Made by a program: the position numbers and the translations under genes | Assembly (NCBI GenBank): GCA_002633005.1 | Contig: NMRA01000707.1 | Coordinates: 84,478-148,477, forward strand | DNA from: Phoronis australis | Lineage: Eukaryota > Phoronida > Phoronidae | Reading direction: 5' to 3' | DNA length: 64,000 bases | The notes under the pieces: model-generated | What the model was told of the DNA's origin: nothing | Databases searched by the model: none | What the model saw: only the letters and a program-made list of their open reading frames with translations | In this document: in pieces, positions 10,063 through 21,763 of the stretch | How the letters are laid out: every line of letters begins with the position of its first letter | Numbering within the stretch: position 1 is the first letter of the stretch

Positions 10063-13000
10063 CTACAAGAAGAGTTCGAAACCAAATGGATTTGGTGTTA
10101 TACCAGGGGAACGTTTCAAGAAAAATGATTAAGACTTCTGAGTCTTAAAAAAACTTAAAAACAAATCTAAGTTATAACTGACAATCGAGCTAGGTGAAGA
10201 TCGAAGACAAAAATTCAGAAAAGGCTGTTTTTGGTCTTACCAGAGGAGAGCTTACTAACTACGCATTTGTCACCTAATGCGAATCCAGACAAGTACACTC
10301 GGTGGAGTGCAACTAAATACGGGGTCAACAACAACATTAGTCTTGAAACTCTAATTTTTACAACATTTCGGATGCAATTGGGATGCGATTACATGAGAAC
10401 GTACAAATGGAAAACACCTCTTTACTGAGGTGTGCAGATAAGTATCACTGCCTTTGGCGGTTCTCGAATCGAAAGCAAACTATCTTTACTTGAACATTGC
10501 TTGGGCCCATTAGATTGTAAAACTCAAGGACAAATATCAATAAAATTTGTTCCTTACGAATTCATGTATAATGGTGGTGGTAAGTAGTAAATTTTGGTCA
10601 TTTAGAGAAAAATCCGATCATAATTCTTCTGGCAGCAGCATATATATATAAAACTTTCGGTTTCAACTAATAGACCGTCTTTGGCCTCACTTTTGGTCTT
10701 GTTGGTTGTAAATCATAAGTGCTACATTAAGTCTATTAAAAATTCTTGCAAAAAAACTTAACACAGGGTCCTGCCAGACAGGCCAAACCATAGAACACAT
10801 TACAATACATGTATATGTCAGTGTATAACGTCACGAGACCAACTTACGACAATAGTGAGCGACTGAGGCGCAGCAGTGTTGTTTTATCAGATGATGGTCA
10901 CAGAGTTGCGCTTTGTCACTTTTGGAAAGCACCTCTTTACAAGTCATGTCATTTATGCGTATTCCAGTGGTATCCTGATAACAGGCTTCAATGGAAGAAA
11001 CAAATACGAAGTTAAACCACCAAAATGGGTCAAAAGACTTTTTACGGCAGGATCATAGCTCAGACAGTAGGTAGAGTTACCACGTAGGTATTATTTCAGC
11101 CAGTGCATGTACGTATACAGTAGTCGCATAAATATCAATACAAATTTTTCTTCGGCCTAAGGTCGTAAGGATTAGCGGGGTTACGTTCGTCTCCAATGCC
11201 TCCGGGAAGGCAGATAGCGCACGTAAAGTACACCACAACACCACACAAACACCAAAGAGTTATTAAACCCTGTCTTGGTGATTTCAATCAAAGCGAGCTC
11301 TATCACCAAACATTGGACTAGTAACCTTTTCTCAGTGAGCTATGAAAGCATTCATACCTTAAAAATACCACAGCACAATTGTGATCACGTTCTTCTCATG
11401 TAATGACATGGCGACAATTCACGAAGTCTTGTGTTTTCGCGTTTAAGGAAGCTACTACGTTTTATATAGTATTCATGTCGGCTTCTGCAAATTTGGTAAT
11501 TAGATTATTAAAACTACACTTATTTAAAAGTCACTTAGTCATACATGTGCATCACACCTACGAACACAGAAGCACATACAAACCGATTACTCACTTTCGC
11601 AATATCGCCGCCTCGAGCCGCAGCAGTGCTGTCTCAGTTTGTCTATGGCGCACGACTGTGAGCCAGTAAGTTGGAAAAATTCATCGCATGTATAACCATT
11701 CACTAACGTGCCTGGAAAGTCGGGGCAAACTGAAAAAAATAAGACCAGCATGGTTGTAATGGCATCGTCCTCATCATTTTCATTGTTGTCGACACTACCA
11801 ACACCTCGCCACAGCCTCAAGCATCACAACCACCATGACACCTCCAATACCCTCACCGCCAGAACCACAATCACAGCCACCGCGACCACGAAACGACGAC
11901 CACTACGACAATCGTGACAGCGACAACGATAACAGCAGCAGCAGCAGCAAAAACAGCAACAACACTAACAGCATCAGAAGCAGCAGCAGGAGCAGCAGCA
12001 GCAAGAACAGCAACAATAACAACAACAACAGCAACAGAATAACACGACCACCACGCCAGTGCCACCACCTCGTAATCTCAACTACCTTCGCCACCAAACA
12101 CGTGCTTCTGTTTCGACTAATCCTATTTATTAGGGAATTTTACGCTTATGGGATTTTCGGCGCAAGTGGACGAGAAAACGTGTGGTCACACTCTGACATA
12201 GGTGTCGGGGTAACAAAATCCCAACTGCGTTATACATGTGCATGTAGCTGTTCATGTACTTACGCTCGCAGTGCCTGTGTCGTGTAGCACAACATCTCTT
12301 CTCAAGCTCTTTGTGGCCGCAGAACCCGATCCCTGTTCTAAGGAAGAACGCAACACAAGAAACGTTCTTGATTTGCTGGCCTGTTTCCTTCAAAGTAACG
12401 GTGATACTTGTGGTGGGGTCATCAGTACACTCTGAAATCGTACGAAACTATAGCGTGAATGCCACGGTGAACTGTCAAATAGCACGCATGTGGATTTCTT
12501 GTCATCACTAAATTGTTACCACGAGCTCTAAAACGATTGCGCACTCCCCGGTAGTCAGACGTATCAACATTATATGACCGGAACAAAAACGGTTACGTTC
12601 ACAACAGGTTGCTTCACAGGAATACATTGCAGCTAGGCCTACTACATTGTATACCAGTTAAACCAATCTAAGCTAACGAAACATTCCGTGTTAGCATACT
12701 TACCCCCAAAACCTACGCAACGTATATGTGAAGGTTATCTTAAACATGACGGGAAACCAACCGGCTCAGAGTCAGTTTTGAGAGTGTCACTTAACCCGTC
12801 CCTTCAAGTTTAGATTGCTTCATACCCGGCATGGCATAGACGTGGTAGGCCCCTACTGGCGCCAGGGAGCAACAATGCCGAAATTCGTCCTTGGCAGGTC
12901 TTTCCTGGCAGAAGGTTGTTAAAACGTACGTTCATAAGCGTCGTCCAAAGTTCGCGATAACCGAATAGGGCGGGGGCGAAACTTGTTAAATTGAAGGTGC

Positions 13001-16000
13001 AAGGTTCGCGGCAAACGTAGGTAGAAGAATGAACTGACGCCTCGCATTTTCTTCGTACCGGTCATTGAAAAACTTCCTAATCTTGCACATGTTATATTTT
13101 TATTTCTTTTGCCGAGGGCAGCAGCACACTCTCATCTGCCCATCTAGCTGTGCCATGCCGCGCGGTCGCGAGTCATCTCAGTAGTGGGATGCTTCTTGGT
13201 CAAATTAAGGCTCTAGGTCAAAAGAGAACGGTCAAGGGTCACGTACGGTGAGTGCAACCAAAAGTGACATCGTCCGCGTATGGCGGAAGGAAGTGACAAG
13301 GACGCCACACCTCATTAGGTAATGGATTGAACTGAACCTGTTAGAGAGGAACCTGATCCAAGGTCATGCGTGTTATCGGAAGTCGTCAGTAAACCGGAAG
13401 GTCGAATTGGAAATAACATGACAGGTGACGTTATCAGGTACATTAGGGCGTGTCACCGTCTACCAACCCGGATGTTCTGACACTAAAATGACGTTGAATA
13501 GGTTGTGTTTGTAGAGTTCAACTGGTCGAGGGCCGAAACAAAATAGGAATTACGCTTCTGAAAAAAAAAATTGGATTACCTTATTTTGCGTGCACTACGT
13601 GTGGTCATTGCTCTTTCCCCTTGGTTGTCTCTCATCTCTCAAAAACAGATTTTGCGCATATACCGTGACAAATGATAATGGGATAATCACCTTACTCAAC
13701 AACAGATGTCGCGTATAACCAATGAAAAATGAAAAGGAGATTACCACCTAACCCAACAACAGATGTCGCACATACCTTACTCAGGCACCGACGGTACAAA
13801 ATTAATAATGAGATATTGTGACCACCTAAATTAGAACATAAACTTAATATTGTTTAAACGTGTATTAATAACAAAGAACTTTCGAATAAACCATAAACAC
13901 CACCAAGACTTGCAGACATCATCAAATGTCCCTAATTAAACGTCCGAAGGTTCAGTGGTGACGCCGTCGTCGAAGACCTGTTTTTGAGATATAACTTTGT
14001 GAGACCTCGACGTTGCACTCCTTTACAGCTAAAATGAAATTTACAGTCATCCGTCCCCACGTAATAAGTTTTAGAGCAAAGTGCGATGCACTAGTCCCCT
14101 TCGAATTCCAACTTCAATGAACCAGGCGTGCCCGTGTTGTAGACCCCGTTTTCTTCAGTGTGTCTGTTCGCGGAAACCAAAGTTGTTTTTTCCCTCTCGA
14201 AAGCCGCTTGCATGTCGGGTTTAATCACGTCCTCTAGAAAGTTGCCGGATATATCCATATAGGTCGTGTCCTGTGTCCATCTCGCAATATTCGAAATCGT
14301 ATCTGTCGACAAATGTTAACATCAAAAGTCCTAGTAAAACTTCAACATGCCCAACGTCGTCTACTGATAAATAAAGAAGAAATGGCAGGTTCAGGCGGAC
14401 GGTCTTATTTTTTATATCGTTGTTATAGTACGTAGACGATAAATAGACGAGGCATGCCTAAGTTAGTGGTACAAATTGCACGTAATGCACCCACTAGGCC
14501 TATAAAGAAAGTTATATGCCAGGTCAAAAGTACTGAAAAGATCCATACATGTATGCCTGTCGAAAGTACTGAAAAGATCCTAATGCCTGTCGAAAATAGT
14601 GACAGATCCATATACCTGTGGAAAGTACCGAAAAGATCCAGCATCTTATTAAATCAGACGGGTTCGAATTGTGTTTTTTCGAATTATACTTAATTGACCC
14701 TGCATAAAGTAAGATACGTGTCAGCCCGGACTTTATCGAAACTTATACAAGGAAAACTGGTGTAAGTAATCCAGTACACAGTTAATATGAAGCGTGCGGA
14801 TATTTAATACTTCTCGTACGGATAACAGTGACTGAGCGCCTGGATAATTTTTGTAATGTATTCGAATGTTCTTTGTTATTAATACACGTTTAAAGAATAT
14901 TAAATTTGTGTTCTATTTTAGGTGGTCACAATATCTTATTATTAGTATTATTAGTTTAGTATCGTCGGTATCTGGGATAGGTATATGCGATATCTGTTGC
15001 TAAGTAAGTATCATTTGTCGCAGATTATGCACATCATCTGTTTTCGCCCGGAGAGATAAGAGAGAACCAAGGGGATACAACAATGACGAGCCGTGGCCGG
15101 TGTGACTTCCTTCCGGTAGAAAGATGATGTCTCTTTCGTTGCACTCGCCGCACGTGACTTTTGACCTTTCCTTTTGACCTATGACCTTTGACCGAGGTGC
15201 CTCCCAAACGGGCGTCCTAAACGACTTACGATACTGCACATCTCTCCAAACGTTGTGACGGTAGAAAGCCTTTCAAATGGTGAGACTCTTTTGTTAAACA
15301 AAATCATCATTTTTCTCTGGAGGAAACACCCTTTTAATATAGGAATTTAATTTCACGTGTCTGCAAAAGCAATCTGCCCCATAATCTATGATTCTACAGT
15401 ATATGTACTTACGACCCGAGCTGCTTTGGCGTCGGCTTCGGCTGTGAATTTCGATGTGATCTTCATATATAGACTCGTCGGTGTATTCAATCTTCAGTTC
15501 TGTAACATAAATGCATTAGTTGCATTGTACATCTTTATTTCAATACTGCACACAATATCGCAGTTAAACACAGGGATTATGTTTCGTCCGAGGCCAGTTG
15601 GACCAAACTCTCGGTAGGACATTTGCGTTTACGAGTCCATTACCAAGAACAATAATAAATTTTCTTTAATCTTGCCTCAGTTACCTTCAACAACTGTTTT
15701 AGCAAATGCTCTTTCGCCACCAATAAATCCGCACACGAGGTCACGTTCTGGCCGACATCAGGTGCAGTATTTTCAATGGTCGTAATCCTGATTATACTAC
15801 ATGTAAAAGTAAACCCAGTCGTAGGATAAACTGTTATTGCTTTAAGGGTGAAACATATTGCTGCTGACATAAACGTAATCGTAACTCAAATTCAACCTAA
15901 ATAGCCACCTCGTCATTTCACGAACTATCAGTTGTTTGCACTATTTCAAAATACGACTGTCATATACATGTAGCTATGACCGGGCGTTCGAGCTTTGATC

Positions 16001-18929
16001 GTAAATTGGGATCCACGGCAGACATGTCTTCACCTACTACCGTCGTCCTGCTGATAACATCCAAGGTATGTACATAATTTGATCCTTAGAACACTAACCA
16101 TTCCATATGCTTACTTTTGCATGTGCATTTCTTCACAAACTCCCCCACCCCCAAGCTGTGGCTAATGTGTCGCGAAGGAAAACTATAAATGGCTTCCACT
16201 GAATGTGAACGTTTTTATTGAAGGAAAGAAGTGGGACACGAGCTTGGCAATTCTAACAGGCAATTGCTTACATTGTTTGTTCAGTTTCTTAACCAGACGT
16301 AGGTAATGTTTTAAAGGTGTGATCTAGCTCGTTTGTTAACTGCCAACCACAGTCTTTTGTCTGGTATGACAACTGGCAGGCCAATCATTGTCTACCAGGC
16401 TTATTACAGACCACGTGTGAACAGGATACATTCGGAAAGAATAGTCTGTAGCAAGTTCGGTTGTAGTTGGGCGCTTTTGGCGATTCAAAAACTAAACATG
16501 ATCAGCATTTGACAAGGAATTATTAAATTCTATCGATGTATGTTCAAATACGTACATGTAATAACATAACTTTTATTTTTAACAGCACAGCCCAGTCAGG
16601 CTAGATACGATCTCATTGGAGATTAGAGCAATTATCGAACACAAGGAAACTGGCCCTCCAACCTTAACTGCTAACTTGGAGTTAATCAGTCATGTAACAT
16701 ATTGGCTACAGGTGTCATCTTCAAGTTAACTTATTCATGGGCTCCGAATTGGAAAAGTTAAGATCAACGGTAAAACGCCGTAGAGTTATGAACGCGTGTT
16801 TTTCTCACAACGGCGATAATAGTACACCAACCTCCTACTATGTCTTTCTCTTCAACAGCCACAAAAGTGATGTTTACCTGAAACATCAATCAAGAAGAAG
16901 AGAGAGCGATGATGCAGGCACATAAATATTCTTTCACTTACCTGTCGATGTCATAAACGTGGTGGCCTTGCCATGACCATTTGGACAAAACAAATGATAA
17001 CCAATCCCATCAGATGAGTCTTAATCTATGGAATATGAATAACTAGCAAGCATATTTGACTTACAACTGGGCACCGGTAAAACGCACGTGTGTAACAGAC
17101 CCACTACAATAAGAGTGGGACTTGCATGCTATTTCCTTATCTCTGTTCTAAACACAAGTTGTAACGATATTGCGAATATGAAGCACATTGGAAATTGCAA
17201 AATGTTTCTAAGAACGGGTTGTGTCGAATTTGATTAATCACTCACCCATTTCCAGTAAGTTTCGTGACATGGTATTGGGGAATAACAGCTGCATGATATG
17301 AGCCCCCAAGGCACGTCATTAATACAAAGCTCAATTATTTGTAGACTATTTTCCCATCTACAAGTTTTCAATTAATACGCTTGTACTTTGTTTAGCGTAG
17401 ATGATGTTCAGATAGCATTGACGTTTAGTTCCTGTCATGCATGAGCACAGTAGGAACAAGCAAATAAATATTTGATTAAAATTTACCCCTTCGATTGTAG
17501 GTTTGATATTGCTATCACTATCCAAAGTTATCAACTGTTCTCAGATAGTCTTAGGATTTTTCGTTCACTCTATTGTTTTACTTATGGAGAATAATACTAA
17601 TATGGTGAGCCTGGGATCATACTTTCAATCCTGCTCTGGCAGAACGTGTACGTGTAAAAGATGAAAGCGCTCTAGGGAGTGACACTTGACAAAATTTAAT
17701 GATAAATGATAACATTCGAGGTGATGATGAATGCTGATCGCAAAATTGTTATGATGAGCTCAGCCATGTACACTAAGTTTGGTGAAGTTGAATGACGATT
17801 ATGATGATGATTGCAGTGATGATGATGCTGATGATGATGATGATTAACGCTCCCATGACACATACGAGTTTAGGGGCGATGGCACCTACGGCACTACACA
17901 TATATGAACGACGTTGGAAACGACAACATCGTATCGCCATCCCCGTCATAATTGTTATCATCATCATCGTCATCATCATGGTCATCATTATCATCGTCAT
18001 CAAATATTGATGACGAAATTTATACACATACTAAGAATAATACAACCTGGTCAGTCAGCCACCCTCATTTTAAATACCACAATAATAAATAAATAAATAA
18101 ACCGCCATGTTATTAAACCTTGAGACAACCACTGCAAGCCTGCCAACGTACATTTACCTTACCCTCACCAATCAATCTTGAATACCTCGAGAAGGGTAAA
18201 TCGCAACGATATATGAATCGAACCCTATACTTGTAGATCATGACGAAATCTATTCGAGCGAAAAGTTTAAAAAATAATTCAGCAAAGGGCAACGGAGCTA
18301 CGGCACAAGATAATCTCGAATAACTTCAGAAAGGTGAAGTGGTAGAGAAAAATTGTTCGCACATCTCTGAAAGCTCTTGAAGAGATCTGTCGACTGAATG
18401 TCAAAAAAATCCATCCAAGGGCCGCGGAGGTTGAGATCAAAGCAACCGAAATGGCCGCCACAGCGCCATCTTGTGTCTGGTTTCGCCTCGGGTAAATGAG
18501 GAGATACACTTTGTAAATTTTATATGGATTAGACAAACATGCGACCTGAGACGTGCGTTCAAGCAAAACCAGGAAGAACTTTTCACGAAAGAGCAACAGG
18601 AATGACTAATTTCATTGTCAAATAACGAAAACAATGTCGTCAGAGGAACATATCCGGCAAAACTTCATTTCACCAAGTTCTTGTATTTCAAATAAAAAAG
18701 CAGATTAGATTTTGTTTCTACCCTGACTCGTTTTGAGACCTGCTTTCACTGGCTTATTTCATCCGACATGGCGCTACTTGTATACCGTGTAGAATGGCCG
18801 CCGGAATTCGTTAAATTCCGCTTTCACCCCATTTCCTCCTACCTGTCTCTCTGATGCCAAGTTGAAACCCGTGTGGTCTTTAAAAGCGCTCACAGCGGTG
18901 ATAAGTAGTACTAATGGTACTAACGACAT
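9869..18929 (-). CDS. gene B: paralogue of gene A, secreted proprotein with four six-cysteine modules
   Basis: Minus-strand exons: 18843-18929, 16942-16966 (weak), 15685-15747, 15413-15499, 12264-12431, 11595-11729, 10848-10985, 9869-10062. They join in frame to 298 codons plus TAG. Signal peptide MSLVPLVLLITAVSA; furin-type site SRSRR before QSSSG; four modules with exactly the same cysteine spacings as gene A, and the tail PPETSLIGR. The last five exons match gene A in length to the base. By eye the terminal exon is about three quarters identical at protein level. It lies head-to-tail with gene A, so a tandem duplication. Its introns are larger and hold an inverted-repeat element (13190-15210) and family R copy 2. 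The assignment of 18843-18929 as its first exon rests on phase, leader and position, and is less certain than the module exons. Confidence 0.8.
10848..10985 (-). CDS. gene B exon 7: six-cysteine module 3
   Basis: 138 bases, acceptor attgaag, donor gtaagt, phase 1-1. Reads CYQDTTGIRINDMTCKEVL and CDHHLIKQHCCASVAHYC. Confidence 0.88.
11595..11729 (-). CDS. gene B exon 6: six-cysteine module 2
   Basis: 135 bases, acceptor tttcag, donor gtgagt, phase 1-1. Reads CPDFPGTLVNGYTCDEFFQ and HCCGSRRRYCE. Confidence 0.88.
11926..12045 (+). repeat. CAG/CAA triplet-rich tract
   Basis: Imperfect runs of cagcag and caacaa in an intron of gene B. Long open frames on both strands here are a low-complexity artefact. 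Confidence 0.7.
12264..12431 (-). CDS. gene B exon 5: six-cysteine module 1
   Basis: 168 bases, acceptor gatttcag, donor gtaagt, phase 1-1. C-x23-C-x11-C-x8-CC-x6-C, with CCATRHRHCE identical to gene A. Confidence 0.88.
12432..13189. other. intron of gene B, nothing recognised
   Basis: No exon, repeat family or motif found between module 1 of gene B and the inverted-repeat element. Confidence 0.4.
14091..14298 (-). CDS. possible captured or alternative terminal exon inside the inverted-repeat element
   Basis: Minus-strand open frame after the acceptor tgtcgacag (phase 1), running from ISNIARWTQDTTYMDISGNF through FEREKTTLVSANRHTEENG to KLEFEGD and TAG. Composition looks protein-like. The phase 1 start would fit a splice from the furin exon of gene B (donor at 15412), which would yield a truncated product without cysteine modules. 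No family recognised. It could equally be a relic of the element. Confidence 0.3.
14515..14640 (+). repeat. short tandem repeat, ~30-60 bp units
   Basis: The words gtcgaaa(g)tactgaaaagatcc and atgcctgtcgaaa recur four times with small changes, in the loop of the inverted-repeat element. Confidence 0.6.
15413..15499 (-). CDS. gene B exon 4: proprotein-convertase site exon
   Basis: 87 bases, acceptor gttacag, donor gtaagt, phase 1-1. Reads from LKIEYTDESIYEDHIEIH to SRSRRQSSSG. Same length, phases and R-x-R-R-Q-S-S-S ending as gene A exon 5. Confidence 0.85.
15685..15747 (-). CDS. gene B exon 3: N-terminal domain piece
   Basis: 63 bases, phase 1-1, acceptor ggccag, donor gtaact, reading RDLVCGFIGGERAFAKTVVE. 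It occupies the position of gene A exons 3-4 but is much shorter. Confidence 0.5.
16271..16790 (+). mobile_element. family R element, copy 2
   Basis: Same landmarks as copy 1 in the same order (ttaaccagacg, gtttgttaactgcc, ttacagaccacgtgtgaaca, cagcccagtcagg, ggccctccaacc, cgccgta), more diverged at the 3' hairpin. In intron 1 of gene B. Confidence 0.6.
16942..16966 (-). CDS. gene B exon 2 (tentative)
   Basis: 25 bases with a strong donor gtaagtg but a weak acceptor gcaag; phase 0 to 1, reading ATTFMTST. The phase fits both neighbours and TF recurs in gene A exon 2. Confidence 0.25.
17774..18005. repeat. GAT tract and CAT tract forming an inverted pair
   Basis: gatgatgatg-rich 17797-17845 is followed about 100 bases later by catcatcatc-rich 17955-18002. 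The two can pair as a long hairpin. Met/Ile-rich open frames on both strands are artefacts. Confidence 0.65.
18082..18102 (+). repeat. AATA microsatellite
   Basis: aataataaataaataaataa, about five tetranucleotide units, in intron 1 of gene B. Confidence 0.6.
18843..18929 (-). CDS. gene B exon 1: signal peptide
   Basis: ATG at 18929, leader MSLVPLVLLITAVSA then FKDHTGFNLASERQ, donor gtagga in phase 0, the same phase as gene A exon 1. About 1.9 kb from the next candidate exon. Confidence 0.6.
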
Positions 18930-19187
18930 CGTGTCCGTCTTTACTTCAATAGGCTTCGTTAGGAAACTATTGTGATTAAAAGTAAAATATTTGTATCGTC
19001 ACTTAACTCGAGCAATTTAAGCGCATAGTGTAATTACGAGTCGAAAGAAACTTTTAATAATTAGATACTATTATCTTAAATTTAAAAGCAAGCACTTCAG
19101 TTTTCAATCACTCACTATTCTACGGGAAATCCCTATTGTTTTGTCAAGTCTACATGACCTTTATGTACGACTTTTCTAAAGTGAACT

Positions 19188-20111
19188 CTAAATTATGCAA
19201 ACGTGACAACATACGCGCTCCGCATTAACTGTATCAAAGTATTCCTTTTTGGGTTGTACGGTAATATTTCCTATCAAAAGGTCCCGTATTTTAGGCCCAG
19301 TCTTCTTCATTAAATAAAGGGCTCCAAACTGGTTCTCAGAATCCGGGACCTTTGACCATGACCCCGATAGGTAGTCTAGTAAAAAAATACGCAACGATTG
19401 GAGTATTGCCATAAATTATGCAAATTTCCCTTTTTGGTCAGCCTGTACGAATCTGGTTCAACGTGAAATTCAAAATCTCATTTATACGTTGACAAAACCT
19501 ATACCACCTGTTAAAAATCAATGTACAGAGATCAACTGTCACAGCGAAGAATGCAATAAAATGGATTAGATTTTTAAAGCAAAAAATCTTACTGTCGAGA
19601 TCTCGACGTCGTGTCTCCGCAAAAGTTGTTTGGGATCTACACCTATCTGCATGCGTACACATGTTAATTCTCAGTTAAGATTGTAGGCCTTTCAGGTCTG
19701 TTCAATTTACCGATAAGATCAACATATGTTTTCAGATGTCGAATTTTAACAGAAAAATGGACCAAAATAGGCATCTGGAAGCATAACGTCGCAATGGAAT
19801 CTGTGGCCAGCACATGGAAAATCACTTCGATGGCTTACATAGAATTGCAATTTATTAAGACGAGCAGTAATTGAAGTAAACAAAGCCGAGGGAACCCGAT
19901 CCAGTGGCTTAAGTCCAAACAAGTACAGTGCATAAAGGCGTGTGCATGTGGTGGAGAGGATATCAGCATCCTTCCGACCGAGGCATGCGCATTGATACCC
20001 ACACACGGAATTCCTTGTGCCGTTCATCATGTTACCGCAGTGCCACTTTTCAATATAGAGTAGGTGGCATTGTGTCAGAGGGTAAATTTGCATAGGACCT
20101 ATAACAAACAA
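19188..20111 (-). other. possible exons of another minus-strand gene
   Basis: Two protein-like frames. At about 19212-19370, acceptor ttttttactag, reads from YLSGSWSKVPDSENQFGALY to KKEYFDTVNAER before donor gtatgt. At 19839-20098, acceptor gttatag, reads from PMQIYPLTQCHLLYIEKWHC through CGYQCACLGRKDAD to NKLQFY before donor gtaagc, or on to a stop at 19746. The second is cysteine-rich. I could not link them in phase or recognise a family. Confidence 0.25.
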
Positions 20112-20484
20112 TACCGTTGTTAGAAGTGTATCAGGATTTTCATGAAGTGAAGTAATCGACTACAATGATATATAGAGAAAAAGCATAAAGTTGAACAAAA
20201 CTATCCTGATAATAGTTTAATTACTGTTCAGAAGTTCTTCCGGCGTCCAAAATACTCTCGCTTCTTTTAAATGAATTTTTTTCTGAGAAATCAATTGAAC
20301 TATCTCCAGGATTTTGAGTGACGGCTTATCTATTCTATCAGAACGCAGCATTATTAATATACCTTCGTTTCCAAGCCGCCAGTTTACTCTACAAATAACG
20401 CGTTGCCGGGTAAAACTTGTTGTTCGTTTGTCGACGTTCCTCAAGGGGCGGAGCTTGCGATTCATATACATGTAGGCAGGAAGA

Positions 20485-20508
20485 GATAACCAGGACTGGT
20501 TATCTCCT
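20485..20508. repeat. perfect short palindrome
   Basis: gagataaccag, two bases, ctggttatctc: an 11-bp perfect stem, followed by another ctggttat. Confidence 0.7.
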
Positions 20509-21763
20509 GGTTATATTGACTTCTGTTACTGCCCGACTCCTTCCAAGCTAACTTTTGACCAATCAAAGTGCGCACAGTTCAGACATGATGACCGAAACTT
20601 CAGAAATTTGCTAATGCAGTGTAGATACCCTAGAAAACTGGTGTTCGTTCCGTACACGCGAAAGACTAGCGAAAATGCAAAATTTTGCAAGACGTCGCTA
20701 CAAGTGAAGAATGTAAACGCACTAACTTCCTTCGCTAATTTCTTGGGCCTACGGAACGCAGCCCTGTATAGGTTGGTGTTTTTTTATTACATGCCTGGTT
20801 TTGGATTTGTATTTTGAAATACGTCCTTCATGAGTTGAACTTGCACATCAAAAATTCTCAGGAATCTGTTTTCAACTGAGATGGCCACCCATTGCGTAAG
20901 CCACACGACATGATCCTGATCAGTTTACATGTATTTGATACAGCGAGAACTACGATTTTGAAAAGATATTCATATACCAAGATATTGGAGTTGTTTGGGG
21001 AAACTTTCGATGTTTTTGATCGTATAACGCCATTGAGAATGTTGCCTTTTATAAATCACAAATAAGGACCATCGAGTTCTTCTATTTTTTATTCCAGTCG
21101 ATTTGCTAGTGTTTTCCTGTACTCTCACCTTTCTGATTATTTTCGTACTGTGTCCTGACTTGCTTCGCATACAAAAAAAAACAATTCTCAGGTTTTTCAT
21201 GACCAATTTCAGTGGCCGATAAGACAAAAAAAGATAATACAAAAAAAAAACAGAGCAAAGAACCGTTGCCATTGATGTCATCAGCGGTCCACTTCCAAAG
21301 ATAACAAGTTTGATCAAATGATCTACATTGCCTGTCAAAAAGAACCACAAAGAGAGAGCAACGTATGACCACATTTTCCTTTGTGTGGAGTTCTTCAAAA
21401 AAATGCAGTCACAGACGGTCTTCTGGAGTCAAGTGGCCAACTCTTGAAAATGCAGGTTATTTAAGTCTATAGACTAAAAAGCGCATCTGGTTATTGTTTT
21501 TCGAAAATACTGAGATTCAGGGTTTGGTATTTTTTAACCATTACTTTCTCCGAAGCGATCCGAGTTCACCTGATAGTGAGACGACCACTGTGAAACTTCA
21601 CGAATTTTTACCCAGGTATCGTTTGGAAAATGTTGACGTTTCAAAATTTGAAACTTAATATGTGAATTTGTGGAGCTTTTTCAAAAAAGGTTATTTTTTC
21701 TGCAAGCGTACAGTAGGTCTCAAAATGAGCAGAGTCGCACTATATAAATCACTAGAAACCGAC

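Larger units (their letters stand above)
13190..15210. mobile_element. long inverted-repeat (foldback-like) element in intron of gene B
   Basis: The left arm, in blocks 13195-13310, 13600-13690 and 13800-13890, matches in reverse complement 15090-15200, 15000-15070 and 14865-14945. Shared words include taggtcaaaag, gtgagtgcaac, ccccttggtt, atattgtgaccacctaaa and cgtgtattaataacaaagaac. The left arm has an extra 290 bases (13310-13600). The loop (13890-14865) contains a 70-codon open frame and a short tandem repeat. Non-autonomous as far as can be seen; superfamily not assignable. Confidence 0.7.

Noticed and set aside
11835-12287. 150-codon plus-strand frame rich in Ser/Asn
   Set aside because: Low-complexity CAG/CAA tract in an intron of gene B. 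The real coding (module 1) is on the other strand at 12264-12431.
17773-18027. Met/Ile-rich frames on both strands
   Set aside because: Products of the GAT and CAT microsatellites.
20970-21398. 142-codon hydrophobic minus-strand frame
   Set aside because: It begins like a signal peptide (MWSYVALSLWFFLTG), but no supported next exon or acceptable phase was found.
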